Source: GCA-2717185 sp964474755 (lineage in GTDB: Bacteria > Pseudomonadota > Alphaproteobacteria > UBA8366 > GCA-2717185). From it: a DNA stretch of 64,000 nt. Positions 1 to 9,288 of the stretch are shown piece after piece. Position 1 is the first letter of the stretch. Each line of letters begins with the position of its first letter. The position numbers were made by a program, and so were the translations under genes. The DNA lies in NCBI GenBank assembly GCA_964474755.1, contig CAYYUG010000010.1, positions 1 through 64,000 on the forward strand, in the 5' to 3' direction. The notes under the pieces are model-generated. The model was not told the origin of the DNA and ran no database searches. It saw only the letters and a program-made list of their open reading frames with translations.

Positions 1-103
1 CCTGCCAGAATCCTGCGTAAAAAGGGTAGTCAAATTCGAGCGCAAACCCGTACACTTAAAAAGTGACTAACCTTTGTTTAAGTAATTGATTTATATATAA
101 TAT

Positions 104-190
104 TGGTGCCCAGGAGAAGACTCGAACTTCCACGACCTCGCGGCCACAGGTACCTGAAACCTGCGCGTCTACCAATTCCGCCACCTGGGC
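104..190 (-). tRNA. tRNA-Leu (anticodon CAG)
   Basis: Read on the minus strand, this 87-nt stretch folds as a class II tRNA. The 7-bp acceptor stem GCCCAGG pairs with CCTGGGC, followed by discriminator A and an encoded CCA end. The anticodon stem CAGGT/ACCTG encloses the loop TTCAGGT, so the anticodon is CAG. There is a long variable arm as in leucine tRNAs, and the T-loop is TTCGAGT. It reads CUG codons. It stands alone, divergent from the NDUFA9-like gene. Confidence 0.96.
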
Positions 191-382
191 ACCGTTCCAG
201 ATTGATATCGCGTGATAGGCTGGGGCGCATACGTTGTCAACCAGTTCACGGCCGGTTGTTGAGAATGTCCGGATCAACTGATCTTATCTTTACCAAAAAT
301 TAGACGATGCAGTCGACGGCTGGCAGCGGTAAAATGCCCCGACGGCACGTTTGGGATAGTGGAAATCTTAAGGCAGAAGACA

Positions 383-1372
383 ATGAAACAGGTCACGGTG
401 TTTGGCGGTTCCGGCTTTGTCGGGCGGCATGTAGTCTCCCGGCTGGCAGCCCGGGGTTTTGTCGTACGGGTTGCGGTACGCGATGTGGCGGCTGCCAGCT
501 TCGTAAAGCCCATGGGCGATGTTGGGCAAGTCACGCCGGTGTGTGCGAATATCCTGGACGAAGCGGCCGTCACGGCAGCGGTCGAAGGTTCGGACGCGGC
601 CATCAACCTGGTGGGAATATTGTTCAGTCGTGGTCGGCAACGTTTCGATGCAATTCACCAGGATGGGGCCGAACGGATTGCTCGGCTCTCCCGGACTGCC
701 GGTGTTGAGCACTTCGTTCAGATGTCCGCACTCGGTGCGTCGAGCACTTCACGGTCGCAATACGCTCGGTCTAAGGCTGCAGGAGAGGTCGCGGTGCGTG
801 ACGCCTTCGGCGATGCCACTATTGTGCGGCCGAGCGTGATATTTGGACCGGATGACAACTTCTTCAACCAATTTGCGGCGCTCGCCCGACTGCTGCCATT
901 CCTGCCGGTCTTTGGCTGCCCGTTTCCAACTCTCAAAAATCGGACCATAGATTTCTTTGGCGATGGCGGCACGAAGTTCCAGCCCGTTTATGTCGGTGAT
1001 GTGGCGGACGCGATTGTGGCCTGCCTGGATAACGATGCCGCTGCTGGTCAAACATACGAGCTTGGTGGCCCAACAGTGTATAGCTTCAAGCAGCTGATGG
1101 AACTGGTGCTGAGTGCGACCGACCGAAGATGTCTGCTTTTGCCAATCCCGTTCTGGGTCGCTTATATCGAAACGCTGTTTTTGGAATTGTTGCCGAAACC
1201 GCTGTTGACGCGTGATCAGGTCACATTGCTGCAAACTGACAATGTACTTTCTGGCACTGCGCCGACGTTGTTAACCCTTGGGATAATGCCGACGGCGGCA
1301 GAGCTTATTGTGCAAACCTATCTCGACCGGTTCCGGCGTGGTGGCCGATTCCACGACTCGCAGACGGTATAA
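383..1372 (+). CDS. NAD(P)-binding SDR protein, complex I NDUFA9-like family
   Basis: The protein of 329 residues opens with a Rossmann nucleotide-binding motif (VTVFGGSGFVGRHV, about residues 4-17). It continues as an atypical short-chain dehydrogenase/epimerase fold with hydrophobic segments near the C-terminus (around LLLPIPFWVAYIETLFLELL). This is the layout of the alphaproteobacterial homologues of mitochondrial complex I subunit NDUFA9, which bind NADPH. I chose the ATG at 383 over an in-frame ATG eight codons upstream because the Rossmann strand then starts at residue 2. The stop codon abuts the ATG of the next gene (TAAATG), so the two are probably co-transcribed. An exact catalytic role is not established for this family outside complex I assembly or stability. 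Confidence 0.8.
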   Translation: MKQVTVFGGSGFVGRHVVSRLAARGFVVRVAVRDVAAASFVKPMGDVGQVTPVCANILDEAAVTAAVEGSDAAINLVGILFSRGRQRFDAIHQDGAERIARLSRTAGVEHFVQMSALGASSTSRSQYARSKAAGEVAVRDAFGDATIVRPSVIFGPDDNFFNQFAALARLLPFLPVFGCPFPTLKNRTIDFFGDGGTKFQPVYVGDVADAIVACLDNDAAAGQTYELGGPTVYSFKQLMELVLSATDRRCLLLPIPFWVAYIETLFLELLPKPLLTRDQVTLLQTDNVLSGTAPTLLTLGIMPTAAELIVQTYLDRFRRGGRFHDSQTV

Positions 1373-2818
1373 ATGTCCGTTTCGGTCGTTCGTAATGCGC
1401 CATGGGTCGTGGCCTGGGACGAGACGAACGCGGAACATGTTTACTTACGCGATGCCGATGTTGCGTTCGAAGATGGAACGATTTGTCATATAGGCGGTCG
1501 CTACGAAGGCGATGTGGCGGAGGTAATCGACGGCCATAACCGTCTGGTGATCCCCGGCCTGATCAATATTCACACCCATCCAACGAGTGAGCCGCTGCGC
1601 AAAGGACTGACGGACGAAACACGCAGCCCAAATTTTTGGCATAGCTCGCTTTACGAGTTTCTCCCGGTTTTTGCGAACGATCTGGACGGTGCGATAGCAG
1701 GTATCCAGGTGGCGATGGCGGAACTACTGATGAGCGGTGTGACGACGGTAGCTGATTTATCCATACCGTTCGACGGATGGCTCGATGCGCTTGCCAACAG
1801 CGGTATGCGTGCGGTTGCCGCGCCAATTTTCCGCGATGCACGGTGGTTTGTAGCCGACGGCAAGCGAATCGACTACGACTGGGACGAGGTAGCTGGCCGC
1901 GAGGCTTTCGCGGAGGCGCGGCGGATTATCGAACTGGCGCGACAGCATCCTTCCGGCCGGCTCAGCGGCATGGTCTGCCCAGCGCAAGTTGACACATGCA
2001 CTGCCGGTCTGATTCGTGATGCGTCTGAATACGCACAGGAACGGCAACTGCCTTTCCAGATTCATGCCGCGCAGAGCGTCAATGAGTTCCACGAAATGAT
2101 CCGCCGGCATGGCCTGACACCGATCAAGTGGCTTCAGGAGGTTGGAGGGCTTGGTCCGCACGCCATCCTTGGACACGCGATTTTCCTTGACCATCACCCG
2201 TGGCTGCATTGGACGACGCGAAATGATATGGGTATTTTGCGTGATTCGGAGACGACTGTTGCCCATTGCCCGACAGTATTCATGCGACGTGGAATTAGTC
2301 TGCACAGCTTTGGTGACTACAGGCGGGCTGGGATTAATGTTGGGATCGGTACAGACACTTATCCACACAATTTTCTGGAAGAGATGCGCAGTGTTGGGAA
2401 CTTCGCGCGTATCGCTATGGAATCCGTAGATGATTTGGACACACGGGATGTATTCGAGGCTGCGACTGTCGGCGGCGCAACGGCGCTGGGACGCAAAGAT
2501 ATCGGTCGGCTAGCTCGAGGCTGTAAGGCCGATTTCGTATTGGTTGATTTGAAGGACCCGTCGATGATGCCCTTGCGAGAGCCGCTCCGTAGCCTGATTT
2601 TCGTCGCGGCTGACCGGGCTGTTCGTGATGTTTATGTCGATGGCGAGAAGGTCGTGGCCGATGGCAAAGCGTTGAATATAGATCTCCAGTCGGTGTCCGA
2701 AGCGCTCGAAGCAGCGCAAAAACGGTCGATTGAGCAGGTTTCCAACCGCGACTGGGCTGGTCGTAGCGCCGAGGAATTGGCGCCAATGGTTCTGCAGACA
2801 GTCGACCATTTAAATTAG
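1373..2818 (+). CDS. Amidohydrolase (ATZ/TRZ, cytosine/guanine deaminase-like family)
   Basis: Metal-dependent hydrolase of 481 residues. The HxH metal motif NIHTHP lies at residues 65-70 (H67, H69). It is followed by a second-shell His in FQIHAAQ, a further His in ILGHAIFLDHH and the catalytic Asp in GIGTDTYPHN, the residue set of the TIM-barrel amidohydrolase superfamily. Members deaminate or dechlorinate N-heterocycles or related amides; the substrate here cannot be read from sequence. The start ATG immediately follows the stop of the NDUFA9-like gene, implying translational coupling. Its 3' end overlaps the convergent uppP stop by four bases. Confidence 0.85.
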   Translation: MSVSVVRNAPWVVAWDETNAEHVYLRDADVAFEDGTICHIGGRYEGDVAEVIDGHNRLVIPGLINIHTHPTSEPLRKGLTDETRSPNFWHSSLYEFLPVFANDLDGAIAGIQVAMAELLMSGVTTVADLSIPFDGWLDALANSGMRAVAAPIFRDARWFVADGKRIDYDWDEVAGREAFAEARRIIELARQHPSGRLSGMVCPAQVDTCTAGLIRDASEYAQERQLPFQIHAAQSVNEFHEMIRRHGLTPIKWLQEVGGLGPHAILGHAIFLDHHPWLHWTTRNDMGILRDSETTVAHCPTVFMRRGISLHSFGDYRRAGINVGIGTDTYPHNFLEEMRSVGNFARIAMESVDDLDTRDVFEAATVGGATALGRKDIGRLARGCKADFVLVDLKDPSMMPLREPLRSLIFVAADRAVRDVYVDGEKVVADGKALNIDLQSVSEALEAAQKRSIEQVSNRDWAGRSAEELAPMVLQTVDHLN

Positions 2819-3612
2819 GAATAGACCCAGTATAGCAGGATAGTGCCTAGTGCGATCCGGTACATGACAAAAGGTGTAAAGCTTGATCTGCGCAACCATT
2901 GCATTAGTGCTGAGATTGCGATTATAGCAGTCAGGAATGAGAGAACCGCGGCGATTAGGGCATCCCATCCCAGGACAACGTCGCGAGCTTGGTATAGATC
3001 GCAACTGCTTAACACGCCTGCACCGAGGATTGCCGGGATAGACAAAAGCATCGAGAAGCGCGCCGCTTCTAGCCGTTCCAGACCCAATATACGGGCAGCC
3101 GTAATTGTAATTCCGGATCGGCTGGTGCCCGGAATTAGGGCCAAGACCTGCGCACAGCCTATGAACAGGACACCGCTCCATCGCAAATGCTCAACGGTGC
3201 GAAGGGTCATGCCAAACTTGTCAGCAACCCAAAGCATTAGCCCAAATACGAGAGTTGCCCAAGCGATGACCTCCGCACTACGCAAGTTTAGTCCGATGAA
3301 ATCTTTACCAAAATAACCTGCCAGAAAGACCGGGATAGTGGCCACGATGACATATAGGGCCAATCGGGTGCCGGGGCCGCTTCGACCGGTGATTTGGCGA
3401 GAGAGCCCGGAAAGCATTAACAGGATGTCGCGCCAAAAATAGAGAAGAACGGCGAACAGTGTGCCGATATGTGTAGCGATATCAATGATCAAACCTTGAT
3501 CGGGCCAGCCGAGGATCTGCGACGTAAGTATCAGGTGCCCCGACGAGCTGATCGGCAGGAATTCTGTGATTCCCTGCACGACTGCTAAAATCAAGATATG
3601 GTAGAGCGCCAC
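2815..3612 (-). CDS. uppP: Undecaprenyl-diphosphate phosphatase
   Basis: Integral membrane protein of 265 residues, the usual BacA/UppP length. It carries both family signatures: EFLPISSSGHLIL at residues 17-29 (catalytic Glu and the Ser-rich phosphate loop) and PGTSRSG in the second half, with about seven or eight hydrophobic segments. It dephosphorylates undecaprenyl diphosphate so that the carrier lipid can be reused in peptidoglycan and polysaccharide synthesis, and confers bacitracin tolerance. It is transcribed convergently with the amidohydrolase, the two stops overlapping by four bases. Confidence 0.96.
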   Translation of the reverse strand: MALYHILILAVVQGITEFLPISSSGHLILTSQILGWPDQGLIIDIATHIGTLFAVLLYFWRDILLMLSGLSRQITGRSGPGTRLALYVIVATIPVFLAGYFGKDFIGLNLRSAEVIAWATLVFGLMLWVADKFGMTLRTVEHLRWSGVLFIGCAQVLALIPGTSRSGITITAARILGLERLEAARFSMLLSIPAILGAGVLSSCDLYQARDVVLGWDALIAAVLSFLTAIIAISALMQWLRRSSFTPFVMYRIALGTILLYWVYS

Positions 3613-3898
3613 GCCTACCCCACACAGATGTTAACTGTTTATACGCAGAAATCGTCTGGCGTCGGTAAATTTAATTACTATCGATACTATACGATTTGAT
3701 CGAAACGCAAGGGGCAGAAAGGCAGTTCAACTTGGGGACCGTTATCCTGAATAAATGACGGCTAGAGCGCTTCGCCTTTTGGCAAGTCGTAAGCATAGAA
3801 ATGTTGTAACACCTTAATATACCCAATAGCTGTTTCTGCTGGTGCGGCGAGTAATGCCCGGCCTTTCCATTTCTGGCGCAGCGCCTAATATGGGCGCC

Positions 3899-4567
3899 AT
3901 GCCACTGTTGTATCATTTATGGCTGTCGCCGTTCAGCCGCAAAGTTCGTATCGTACTCAGCGAGAAGGGTATCGATGTTTCCTTGAAGGTCGAGAAGGTC
4001 TGGGAACGGCGCGAGGATTTTCTTGCGCTCAACCCCACGGGAGAAGTGCCGGTCATGGTCGAGGATGATGGCACGGTCCTGGCCGAATCGACAGCAATCG
4101 TCGAATATCTCGACGAAATGCATCCAGACCCACCGCTGATCGGCCGCTCGCCGGAAACGAGGGCAGAGACACGACGGTTGGTGGCGTGGTTTGATATGAA
4201 GTTCCAATGCGAGGTTACCGCAAATCTCGTCAATGAGAAGATCATGAAGCGATTCCTAGGATTAGGTGAGCCGGACTCAGCAGCAATTCGAGCCGGTAAT
4301 AAAAATATTCATTCCCACCTCGACTATATCGGCTACCTGACGGAACATCGCCGCTGGATTGCGGGCGATGAATTGTCGTTGGCCGATATTTCTGCAGCGG
4401 CACATCTGTCCTGTGTTGACTATTTAGGTGATGTGCCCTGGGACGATCATGGCGCGGCGCGGGAATGGTATGCGCGAATTAAGTCGAGACCTAGCTTCCG
4501 CTCGCTGCTGGGAGATCATATTCCAGGTGCGCCGCCGCCTAGACATTACGCTGACTTGGATTTCTAA
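3899..4567 (+). CDS. Glutathione S-transferase family protein
   Basis: About 222 residues. The thioredoxin-like N-terminal domain begins LLYHLWLSPFSRKVRI, where the serine of SPFSRKV sits at the usual GST active position. It continues to the cis-proline and glutathione-contact segment GEVPVMVEDDG and VLAESTAIVEYLDE (Glu-Ser gamma-Glu contact). An all-helical C-terminal domain follows with the N-capping box region AGDELSLADISAAAHL. The start at 3899 gives the canonical N-terminus; an ATG at 3890 (three codons earlier) and one at 3842 are also in frame, and none has a strong ribosome site. Likely role: glutathione conjugation or thiol chemistry in detoxification. It is a single gene, not obviously in an operon. 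Confidence 0.88.
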   Translation: MPLLYHLWLSPFSRKVRIVLSEKGIDVSLKVEKVWERREDFLALNPTGEVPVMVEDDGTVLAESTAIVEYLDEMHPDPPLIGRSPETRAETRRLVAWFDMKFQCEVTANLVNEKIMKRFLGLGEPDSAAIRAGNKNIHSHLDYIGYLTEHRRWIAGDELSLADISAAAHLSCVDYLGDVPWDDHGAAREWYARIKSRPSFRSLLGDHIPGAPPPRHYADLDF

Positions 4568-4808
4568 CTTGTTATTTTGAGTTTAGCGTAACGGCCAATT
4601 ATTAAAGATTGCGCTGCGCCGCGCCGGCCGCTGGTGTTTGTTCATTCAACCTGATCAGGTCCAGCCAGGCTTAACTGGCGCTGTCGCAGGCGTCGGTCAG
4701 ACGCTTTAACATACGGTATCCGAGCTATCCTTCGGGGTACTCCGGCGCGAACCGGTAGGCTGCTGTGACGTCTTGTTACGCTAAAGGCAGAGCGTTGACG
4801 AAACGGTA

Positions 4809-5018
4809 GGCGCTGGCGCGCAAGATCAGTACATCGGTCCAATCTGGGTCGGCTGCAATGACTNNNNNNNNNNNNNNNNNNNNNNNNNNNNNNNNNNNNN
4901 NNNNNNNNNNNNNNNNNNNNNNNNNNNNNNNNNNNNNNNNNNNNNNNNNNNNNNNNNNNNNNNGGCGCTGGCGCGCAAGATCAGTACATCGGTCCAATCT
5001 GGGTCGGCTGCAATGACT
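4809..5018. repeat. 55-bp perfect direct repeat flanking the N gap
   Basis: Bases 4809-4863 are repeated exactly at 4964-5018 (beginning GGCGCTGGCGCGCAAGATC and ending GCAATGACT). A repeat ending precisely at the edges of a 100-N run, with length equal to a common assembler k-mer, is best read as an assembly-graph overlap rather than a biological repeat. Confidence 0.9.
4864..4963. other. Assembly gap (100 N)
   Basis: Exactly 100 unknown bases, the conventional placeholder for a gap of unknown size. The 55 bases on each side (4809-4863 and 4964-5018) are identical, so the two contigs probably overlap and the true gap length may be negative. Confidence 0.97.
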
Positions 5019-5570
5019 CGATTAAGATCGTTGATTGCTTCCAAGTAGTTTAGGGCAGTGCCTGAGGTCGTGGCGCAATTGATTAGGATTTCGGGATCAT
5101 GGGGCGCGAGATTGAGTGCTGGGGTCTGAGTTGCGTAGGCCTTCTCAAACCGCTCTGCCGGGAACCGGGCGGCGCCGGCTTGGGTAGCCATTGCCGCCCG
5201 TGCTCTTGCCGGTGCGTCGCCCATGGTGTCGGTCACCGTGTTGAAAGGTTTTGCTGCCTGCTGGTAGCTACCGAGATTGAATAAGGCGGCAGCTCTGCAA
5301 TGGCGAGCCGCGCTGCGGCCGGTCATATCTTGCCAGGGAAGCGTAGCCTCGAGTGCGGCATCCAGGTCTTTGTGGGCTAAGTTAGTTTATGCATACTTTA
5401 TAGGTCCGGTCGTCGCCCCCCCCCTCTATTTGTGGCGGCGCAGCGAGCAGCAGCAGTGTCGCACTAGTCACGACGATGCCGGATAGCAACGCTTGGGAAA
5501 CACTTGACCACTGCCAAAGGCGAGCCATGATACCGCAAGTTATACAGGACATTACTGCAATGGTGAGTGA

Positions 5571-6434
5571 ATGAGTGAAGGACGTCCCCGTCGAATGTTT
5601 TGCTTCGGTCTAGGCTATTCGGCGCAGGTCCTGGCAAGAGGGTTAGCGGCCGAAGGTTGGCGTATTGCCGGCACCTGCCGCGCTGACAAGACGGATCTGA
5701 AAGCTTGCGGGTACGAAATACATAGGTTCGATGGATCCGCCCCGTTGGACGATCCAGTTAAGGCTCTCGCCGGAACGACGCATCTCCTTTCTTCGGTGCC
5801 GCCCGGTGCGTCTGGAGACCCTGTCTTGGCCCGTCACGGAGTCGATATCGAAAAAATAGAATCCCTTGAATGGATCGGCTACTTATCAACGACCGGTGTC
5901 TATGGTGATCGCGAGGGTGGTTGGGTTGACGAAAGTGCCGAATTGTCGCCATCAGGAGAACGCGGCCGGCGTCGCGTGGTGGCGGAGGCGGCCTGGTTTG
6001 TGCTGGACACAAAGGCAGCGGTGCAGAGCTTTCGTCTCGCTGGAATTTACGGGCCCGGTCGCAGTGCGTTGGATACGGTGCGGCAAGGCCGGGCGCGGCG
6101 TATTGTTAAACCGGGACAGGTATTCAGCCGCATCCATGTCGACGATATCGCAAAGGTTTTGCGCGCTTCCATCGCGCGGCCGAATTCAGGTGCCACCTAC
6201 AATGTCTGCGACGACGAGGCGGCGCCGCCGGAGGACGTGATCACCTTCGCGTGTAATCTGCTGGGTGTAGCGCCGCCACCTGAGATCGCCTTCGAAGACG
6301 CCGAACTCAGCGAGATGGCAAGAAGCTTTTATCGTGACAACAAGCGGGTTTCTAACAAACGGATTAAAGAGACGCTGGGTGTCGAGTTGAGGTGGCCAAA
6401 CTATCGCGATGCGCTTCGGGTAATGTTGGGATGA
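5571..6434 (+). CDS. SDR-family NAD(P)-dependent reductase, YeeZ-like
   Basis: Protein of 287 residues with an N-terminal Rossmann motif of the YeeZ type (MFCFGLGYSAQVLARGLAAEG, about residues 9-29). After a beta-alpha-beta core comes the segment EWIGYLSTTGVYGDREGGWV, where STTGVYGD supplies the extended-SDR Ser/Thr and Tyr positions. The family (E. coli YeeZ, SDR_a5-like) is widespread; its substrate is not known. The ATG at 5571 follows the divergent, decayed TPR gene by 42 bases. No partner gene is evident downstream, where about 850 bp lack a recognisable gene. Confidence 0.82.
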   Translation: MSEGRPRRMFCFGLGYSAQVLARGLAAEGWRIAGTCRADKTDLKACGYEIHRFDGSAPLDDPVKALAGTTHLLSSVPPGASGDPVLARHGVDIEKIESLEWIGYLSTTGVYGDREGGWVDESAELSPSGERGRRRVVAEAAWFVLDTKAAVQSFRLAGIYGPGRSALDTVRQGRARRIVKPGQVFSRIHVDDIAKVLRASIARPNSGATYNVCDDEAAPPEDVITFACNLLGVAPPPEIAFEDAELSEMARSFYRDNKRVSNKRIKETLGVELRWPNYRDALRVMLG

Positions 6435-7288
6435 ATTGAATGCCTATGTTGACCGCTATTTTGGCGTTGTTTTCCTATCAGGGAGCGAACGGCTTGCATG
6501 GGTGGAAACCGCCGTCACTGCTGTAGAAACACACCGTGACCTTACAAAGCGGCGACAGTACTGAACATCCGAGATATTTGTACAAGCCTCCGGCCGAGGG
6601 TTCATTCGAAAGCAGCCTGATGATGCATGGGCTGTAGCGAGATACTCGACCGGGGCGGTTCAATCAAATTAAGAGGAATAGCCTGGCTCGAAGTTCTGCG
6701 GGACGAAGGGTAGGCGGTGCTCCTGGCGGAGAGGTGTATGAAGCGTGGTTACGTTAGCACCTGCGGAATTCGGGACCGGCCAATCATCCTGCGCTGTTGT
6801 GACCATACAATGCTTACTGTGGATTGTGATGGCCTTTTATGTGGCTCGACTCTATTGCTCTGTTTGGTTGCTCGAACGGTGCGATATCCATGCTTTAGGC
6901 TCTTCGGCAAGGGATGCCGCAGTGGCCGGATAGCTTGCGACATGACTGACTGGCTTCCTCCCGACATGCATAAAACTGCGTCGAGAAAAAACAGATGACG
7001 CGGCTGCGGTGTCGGTACTATTGCCGGCTGGCTTGGCAGATAATTGGACGAAGCCAAGACCCTGCATGGTACTGGGCGACGAAGCGATGGCGCTAGGGCA
7101 AAGATGGCCAGTGGTGTTTGCGAAGACGCCAATCGCGCTTTCGACCCCCCGGATTCCAAGTTGCGCACTTACGGTCTGGTACAGCGCCTGCCTTAGCCGG
7201 AAGCGTATGGTGTATATCGATACGGATGTCGGGGTCACACACACGCAATCTCTGGCGTCAAAACGCATCTGCACGAGGATTTAGGTAT
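6435..7288. other. Long stretch without a recognisable gene
   Basis: About 850 bp between the YeeZ-like gene and the convergent alpha/beta hydrolase. Open frames here are short, overlap one another and show no recognised domain. A plus-strand frame ending at 7284 (…IDTDVGVTHTQSLASKR) vaguely recalls the C-terminus of Lrp/AsnC regulators, but nothing upstream supports it. I see no tRNA or obvious structured RNA. It is possibly the remains of one or two lost genes. Confidence 0.5.
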
Positions 7289-8041
7289 TTAGGCTGCGCT
7301 GCTGATTTCGTCGATCGCAGCGCAGAGCTTGTCGAGACCCGTTGGTGTCGATAGTCGGTGATCGCCGTTCTTGATTAAGGTGATCTCGATATTTTCGGAC
7401 GTGATTGCTTTCGCTGTGCGCAAGATATGTTCAAGAGGTATGGCTTCGTCCTGGAGCCCCAGTAAAATTCGCACCGGCCCGTCAAAAGGAACTGGATCGT
7501 TGAGCACCAGGTGCTTATGGGATTCCTCAATGAGATCTCGGGTAATAGGGTAGGGGCCGTCATCGTAAATAGAAGGGCGCAGCCACATGCCGTCCTGTTC
7601 GATTTTGTGACGGGCTTCTTCCGGCAAGCTTTTCCACATCAGGTCCGTTGTGAAGTCTGGTGCCGGAGCTATTAAGACCAGTCCGGCGATGCGGTCGGGT
7701 CTCAGCAATGTAAGTAGGAGCGCCATCCACCCGCCCATCGAAGATCCCACCACGATCTGTGGTCCTTCAGTGACTTCTTCAAAGACAGCCAGCATGTCAT
7801 CGCGCCACTGCCCGATTGTGCCATCCTTGAAGTGGCCGGAGGATACGCCGTGCCCCTGATAGTCAAATCGCGTGTACTGCTGGCCATTCTTACGACTATG
7901 GGTCTCCAGTGTGGTTGCCTTGATACCCGTCATGTCGGAATGGAAACCGCCACAAAACAGCACGCCTGGTTTCTTGCCAGGAATGTGGTGGTAGGCGATT
8001 GTCGCGCCGTTTGTGCGTGTTAATATTGAGGGCTTCTGCAC
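7289..8041 (-). CDS. Alpha/beta hydrolase (serine esterase/thioesterase-like)
   Basis: Protein of 250 residues. The alpha/beta-hydrolase nucleophile elbow GSSMGG (Ser around residue 100) follows the strand QIVVGSS. The oxyanion region is FCGGFHSDM. An acidic residue in LLGLQDEAIPLEH and the His in KNGDHRLS complete a catalytic triad. The GFHSDMTG and RFDYQGHGVSSG segments resemble the ABHD10-type thioesterase/esterase group, so cleavage of acyl esters or thioesters is likely; the substrate is not known. It is divergent from the GT4 gene, with a 47-bp shared upstream region. Confidence 0.87.
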   Translation of the reverse strand: MQKPSILTRTNGATIAYHHIPGKKPGVLFCGGFHSDMTGIKATTLETHSRKNGQQYTRFDYQGHGVSSGHFKDGTIGQWRDDMLAVFEEVTEGPQIVVGSSMGGWMALLLTLLRPDRIAGLVLIAPAPDFTTDLMWKSLPEEARHKIEQDGMWLRPSIYDDGPYPITRDLIEESHKHLVLNDPVPFDGPVRILLGLQDEAIPLEHILRTAKAITSENIEITLIKNGDHRLSTPTGLDKLCAAIDEISSAA

Positions 8042-8088
8042 GTCTTGTTGTCTGTATTTCGGTTTTATTTTAAGGAATTAACCGTCGA

Positions 8089-9288
8089 ATGTCGGATCAG
8101 TCTAACATCGACGCCTTTGCGAAGACCAGCGAACGGCCGGTGGTCATGCAAGTGGTTCCCGCGCTGGAAACCGGGGGGGTCGAGCGCGGTACGGTAGATG
8201 TGGCAGCGGCCCTGACGGAAGCTGGCTGGCGGTCGCTGGTCGTGTCCTCGGGGGGGCGCATGGTACGTGAAATTTTGCGGGTTGGTGCCGAACATATCGA
8301 GCTTCCGGTGCATTCCAAGAACCCAATGGTCATGCGGGGCAACGCGAAGCGCCTGTCCGCGCTTATCCGTGAGAAAGGCGTTGACATCGTGCACGCGCGA
8401 AGCCGCGCTCCTGCGTGGAGTGCGCGGCGTGCGGCGCGACGCGCTGGAATCCGGTTCGTGACGACGTTTCACGCGCCATACAATCTTGGGCTGCCGCTCA
8501 AGTGGCTATACAACTCTGTTATGGCCGATGGTGATCGCATTATAGCAATTAGCAGCTTCATCGCGCGGCACGCGCTGGATACTTATAAAGTTGACCCTGA
8601 CCGAATTCGCGTGATCCATCGCGGTATCGATATCGATAAATTTGACCCGGCAAATGTCAGTGCAGAGCGGATCGTCAAGTTGTCGATGGACTGGCGGCTC
8701 GAAGATGGCGTGCCTACCGTTATGTTGCCGGGTCGACTGACGCGATGGAAGGGGCAACCTGTTCTGATTGAAGCGATTGCAAAGCTTGAGCGCAGAGATA
8801 TTCGTTGCCTTCTCGTTGGTAGCGACCAGGGCAGAACTGGATATAGTCGCGAGCTTGCAGGCCTCATCGCCAAACACAATTTGGAAAGTGTTGTGCACCT
8901 GGTCGGCGACTGTAACGATATGCCAGCGGCTTTGATGTTAGCGGACGTCGTCGTCTCGGCTTCGACTGATCCCGAAGCGTTCGGCCGAGTTATAGTTGAG
9001 GCACAAGCGATGGGCCGGCTGCTAATCGCAGCTAATCATGGTGCTAGTAAAGAACTGGTATTGCCGAACGAAACCGGGTGGCTTGTGCCGCCGAATGATT
9101 CGGAGGCCCTGGCGGATGCTTTGCGCGAGGCCCTGGTGCTCGATGTCCAGGCGCGCGAAACTTGGGCGCGACGGGCGATTACGCGTGCACAGGAGCAGTT
9201 CACAAAACAGAATATGTGCGCTGCCACGTTGGGCGTCTACCGGGAACTGCTCGACGCCGCGCAGGTCGGGGCCGAAACTGGGGCGTGA
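8089..9288 (+). CDS. Glycosyltransferase family 4
   Basis: GT-B fold sugar transferase of 399 residues. The N-terminal half holds the acceptor-side motif VPALETGGVERGTVD. The C-terminal half holds PGRLTRWKGQPVLIEA and the donor-binding EX7E motif PEAFGRVIVEA typical of GT4 retaining enzymes. It probably adds a hexose during lipopolysaccharide core or exopolysaccharide synthesis at the inner face of the cytoplasmic membrane. Its TGA overlaps the ATG of the following GT9 gene (TGATG), so the two are translationally coupled and likely act on the same glycan. Confidence 0.92.
   Translation: MSDQSNIDAFAKTSERPVVMQVVPALETGGVERGTVDVAAALTEAGWRSLVVSSGGRMVREILRVGAEHIELPVHSKNPMVMRGNAKRLSALIREKGVDIVHARSRAPAWSARRAARRAGIRFVTTFHAPYNLGLPLKWLYNSVMADGDRIIAISSFIARHALDTYKVDPDRIRVIHRGIDIDKFDPANVSAERIVKLSMDWRLEDGVPTVMLPGRLTRWKGQPVLIEAIAKLERRDIRCLLVGSDQGRTGYSRELAGLIAKHNLESVVHLVGDCNDMPAALMLADVVVSASTDPEAFGRVIVEAQAMGRLLIAANHGASKELVLPNETGWLVPPNDSEALADALREALVLDVQARETWARRAITRAQEQFTKQNMCAATLGVYRELLDAAQVGAETGA

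Larger units (their letters stand above)
4602..5528 (-). pseudogene. Degraded exported TPR-repeat protein, interrupted by an assembly gap
   Basis: On the minus strand an ATG at 5528 opens a typical signal peptide (MARLWQWSSVSQALLSGIVV). The frame then breaks after a C9 homopolymer (about 5417-5425) and stops. The downstream frame encodes TPR-like helices (AALFNLGSYQQAAKPF, AINDLNRVIAADPDWTDVLI). If the duplicated 55-base gap ends are merged, the frame runs on as LRASAYRFVNALPLA, then TAA, then QDVTAAYRFAPEYPEG, then TAG, then LGYRMLKRLTDACDSAS, then TAA, then AWLDLIRLNE, ending at 4602. The conserved-looking text either side of three in-frame stops, plus one frameshift, argues for a decayed gene rather than chance. 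Base errors near a contig end are an alternative for part of the damage. Confidence 0.75.

Noticed and set aside
7009..7284. Lrp/AsnC-type regulator from a C-terminal DTDVGVTHTQS segment
   Set aside because: No helix-turn-helix or further ligand-domain text is visible upstream in any frame.
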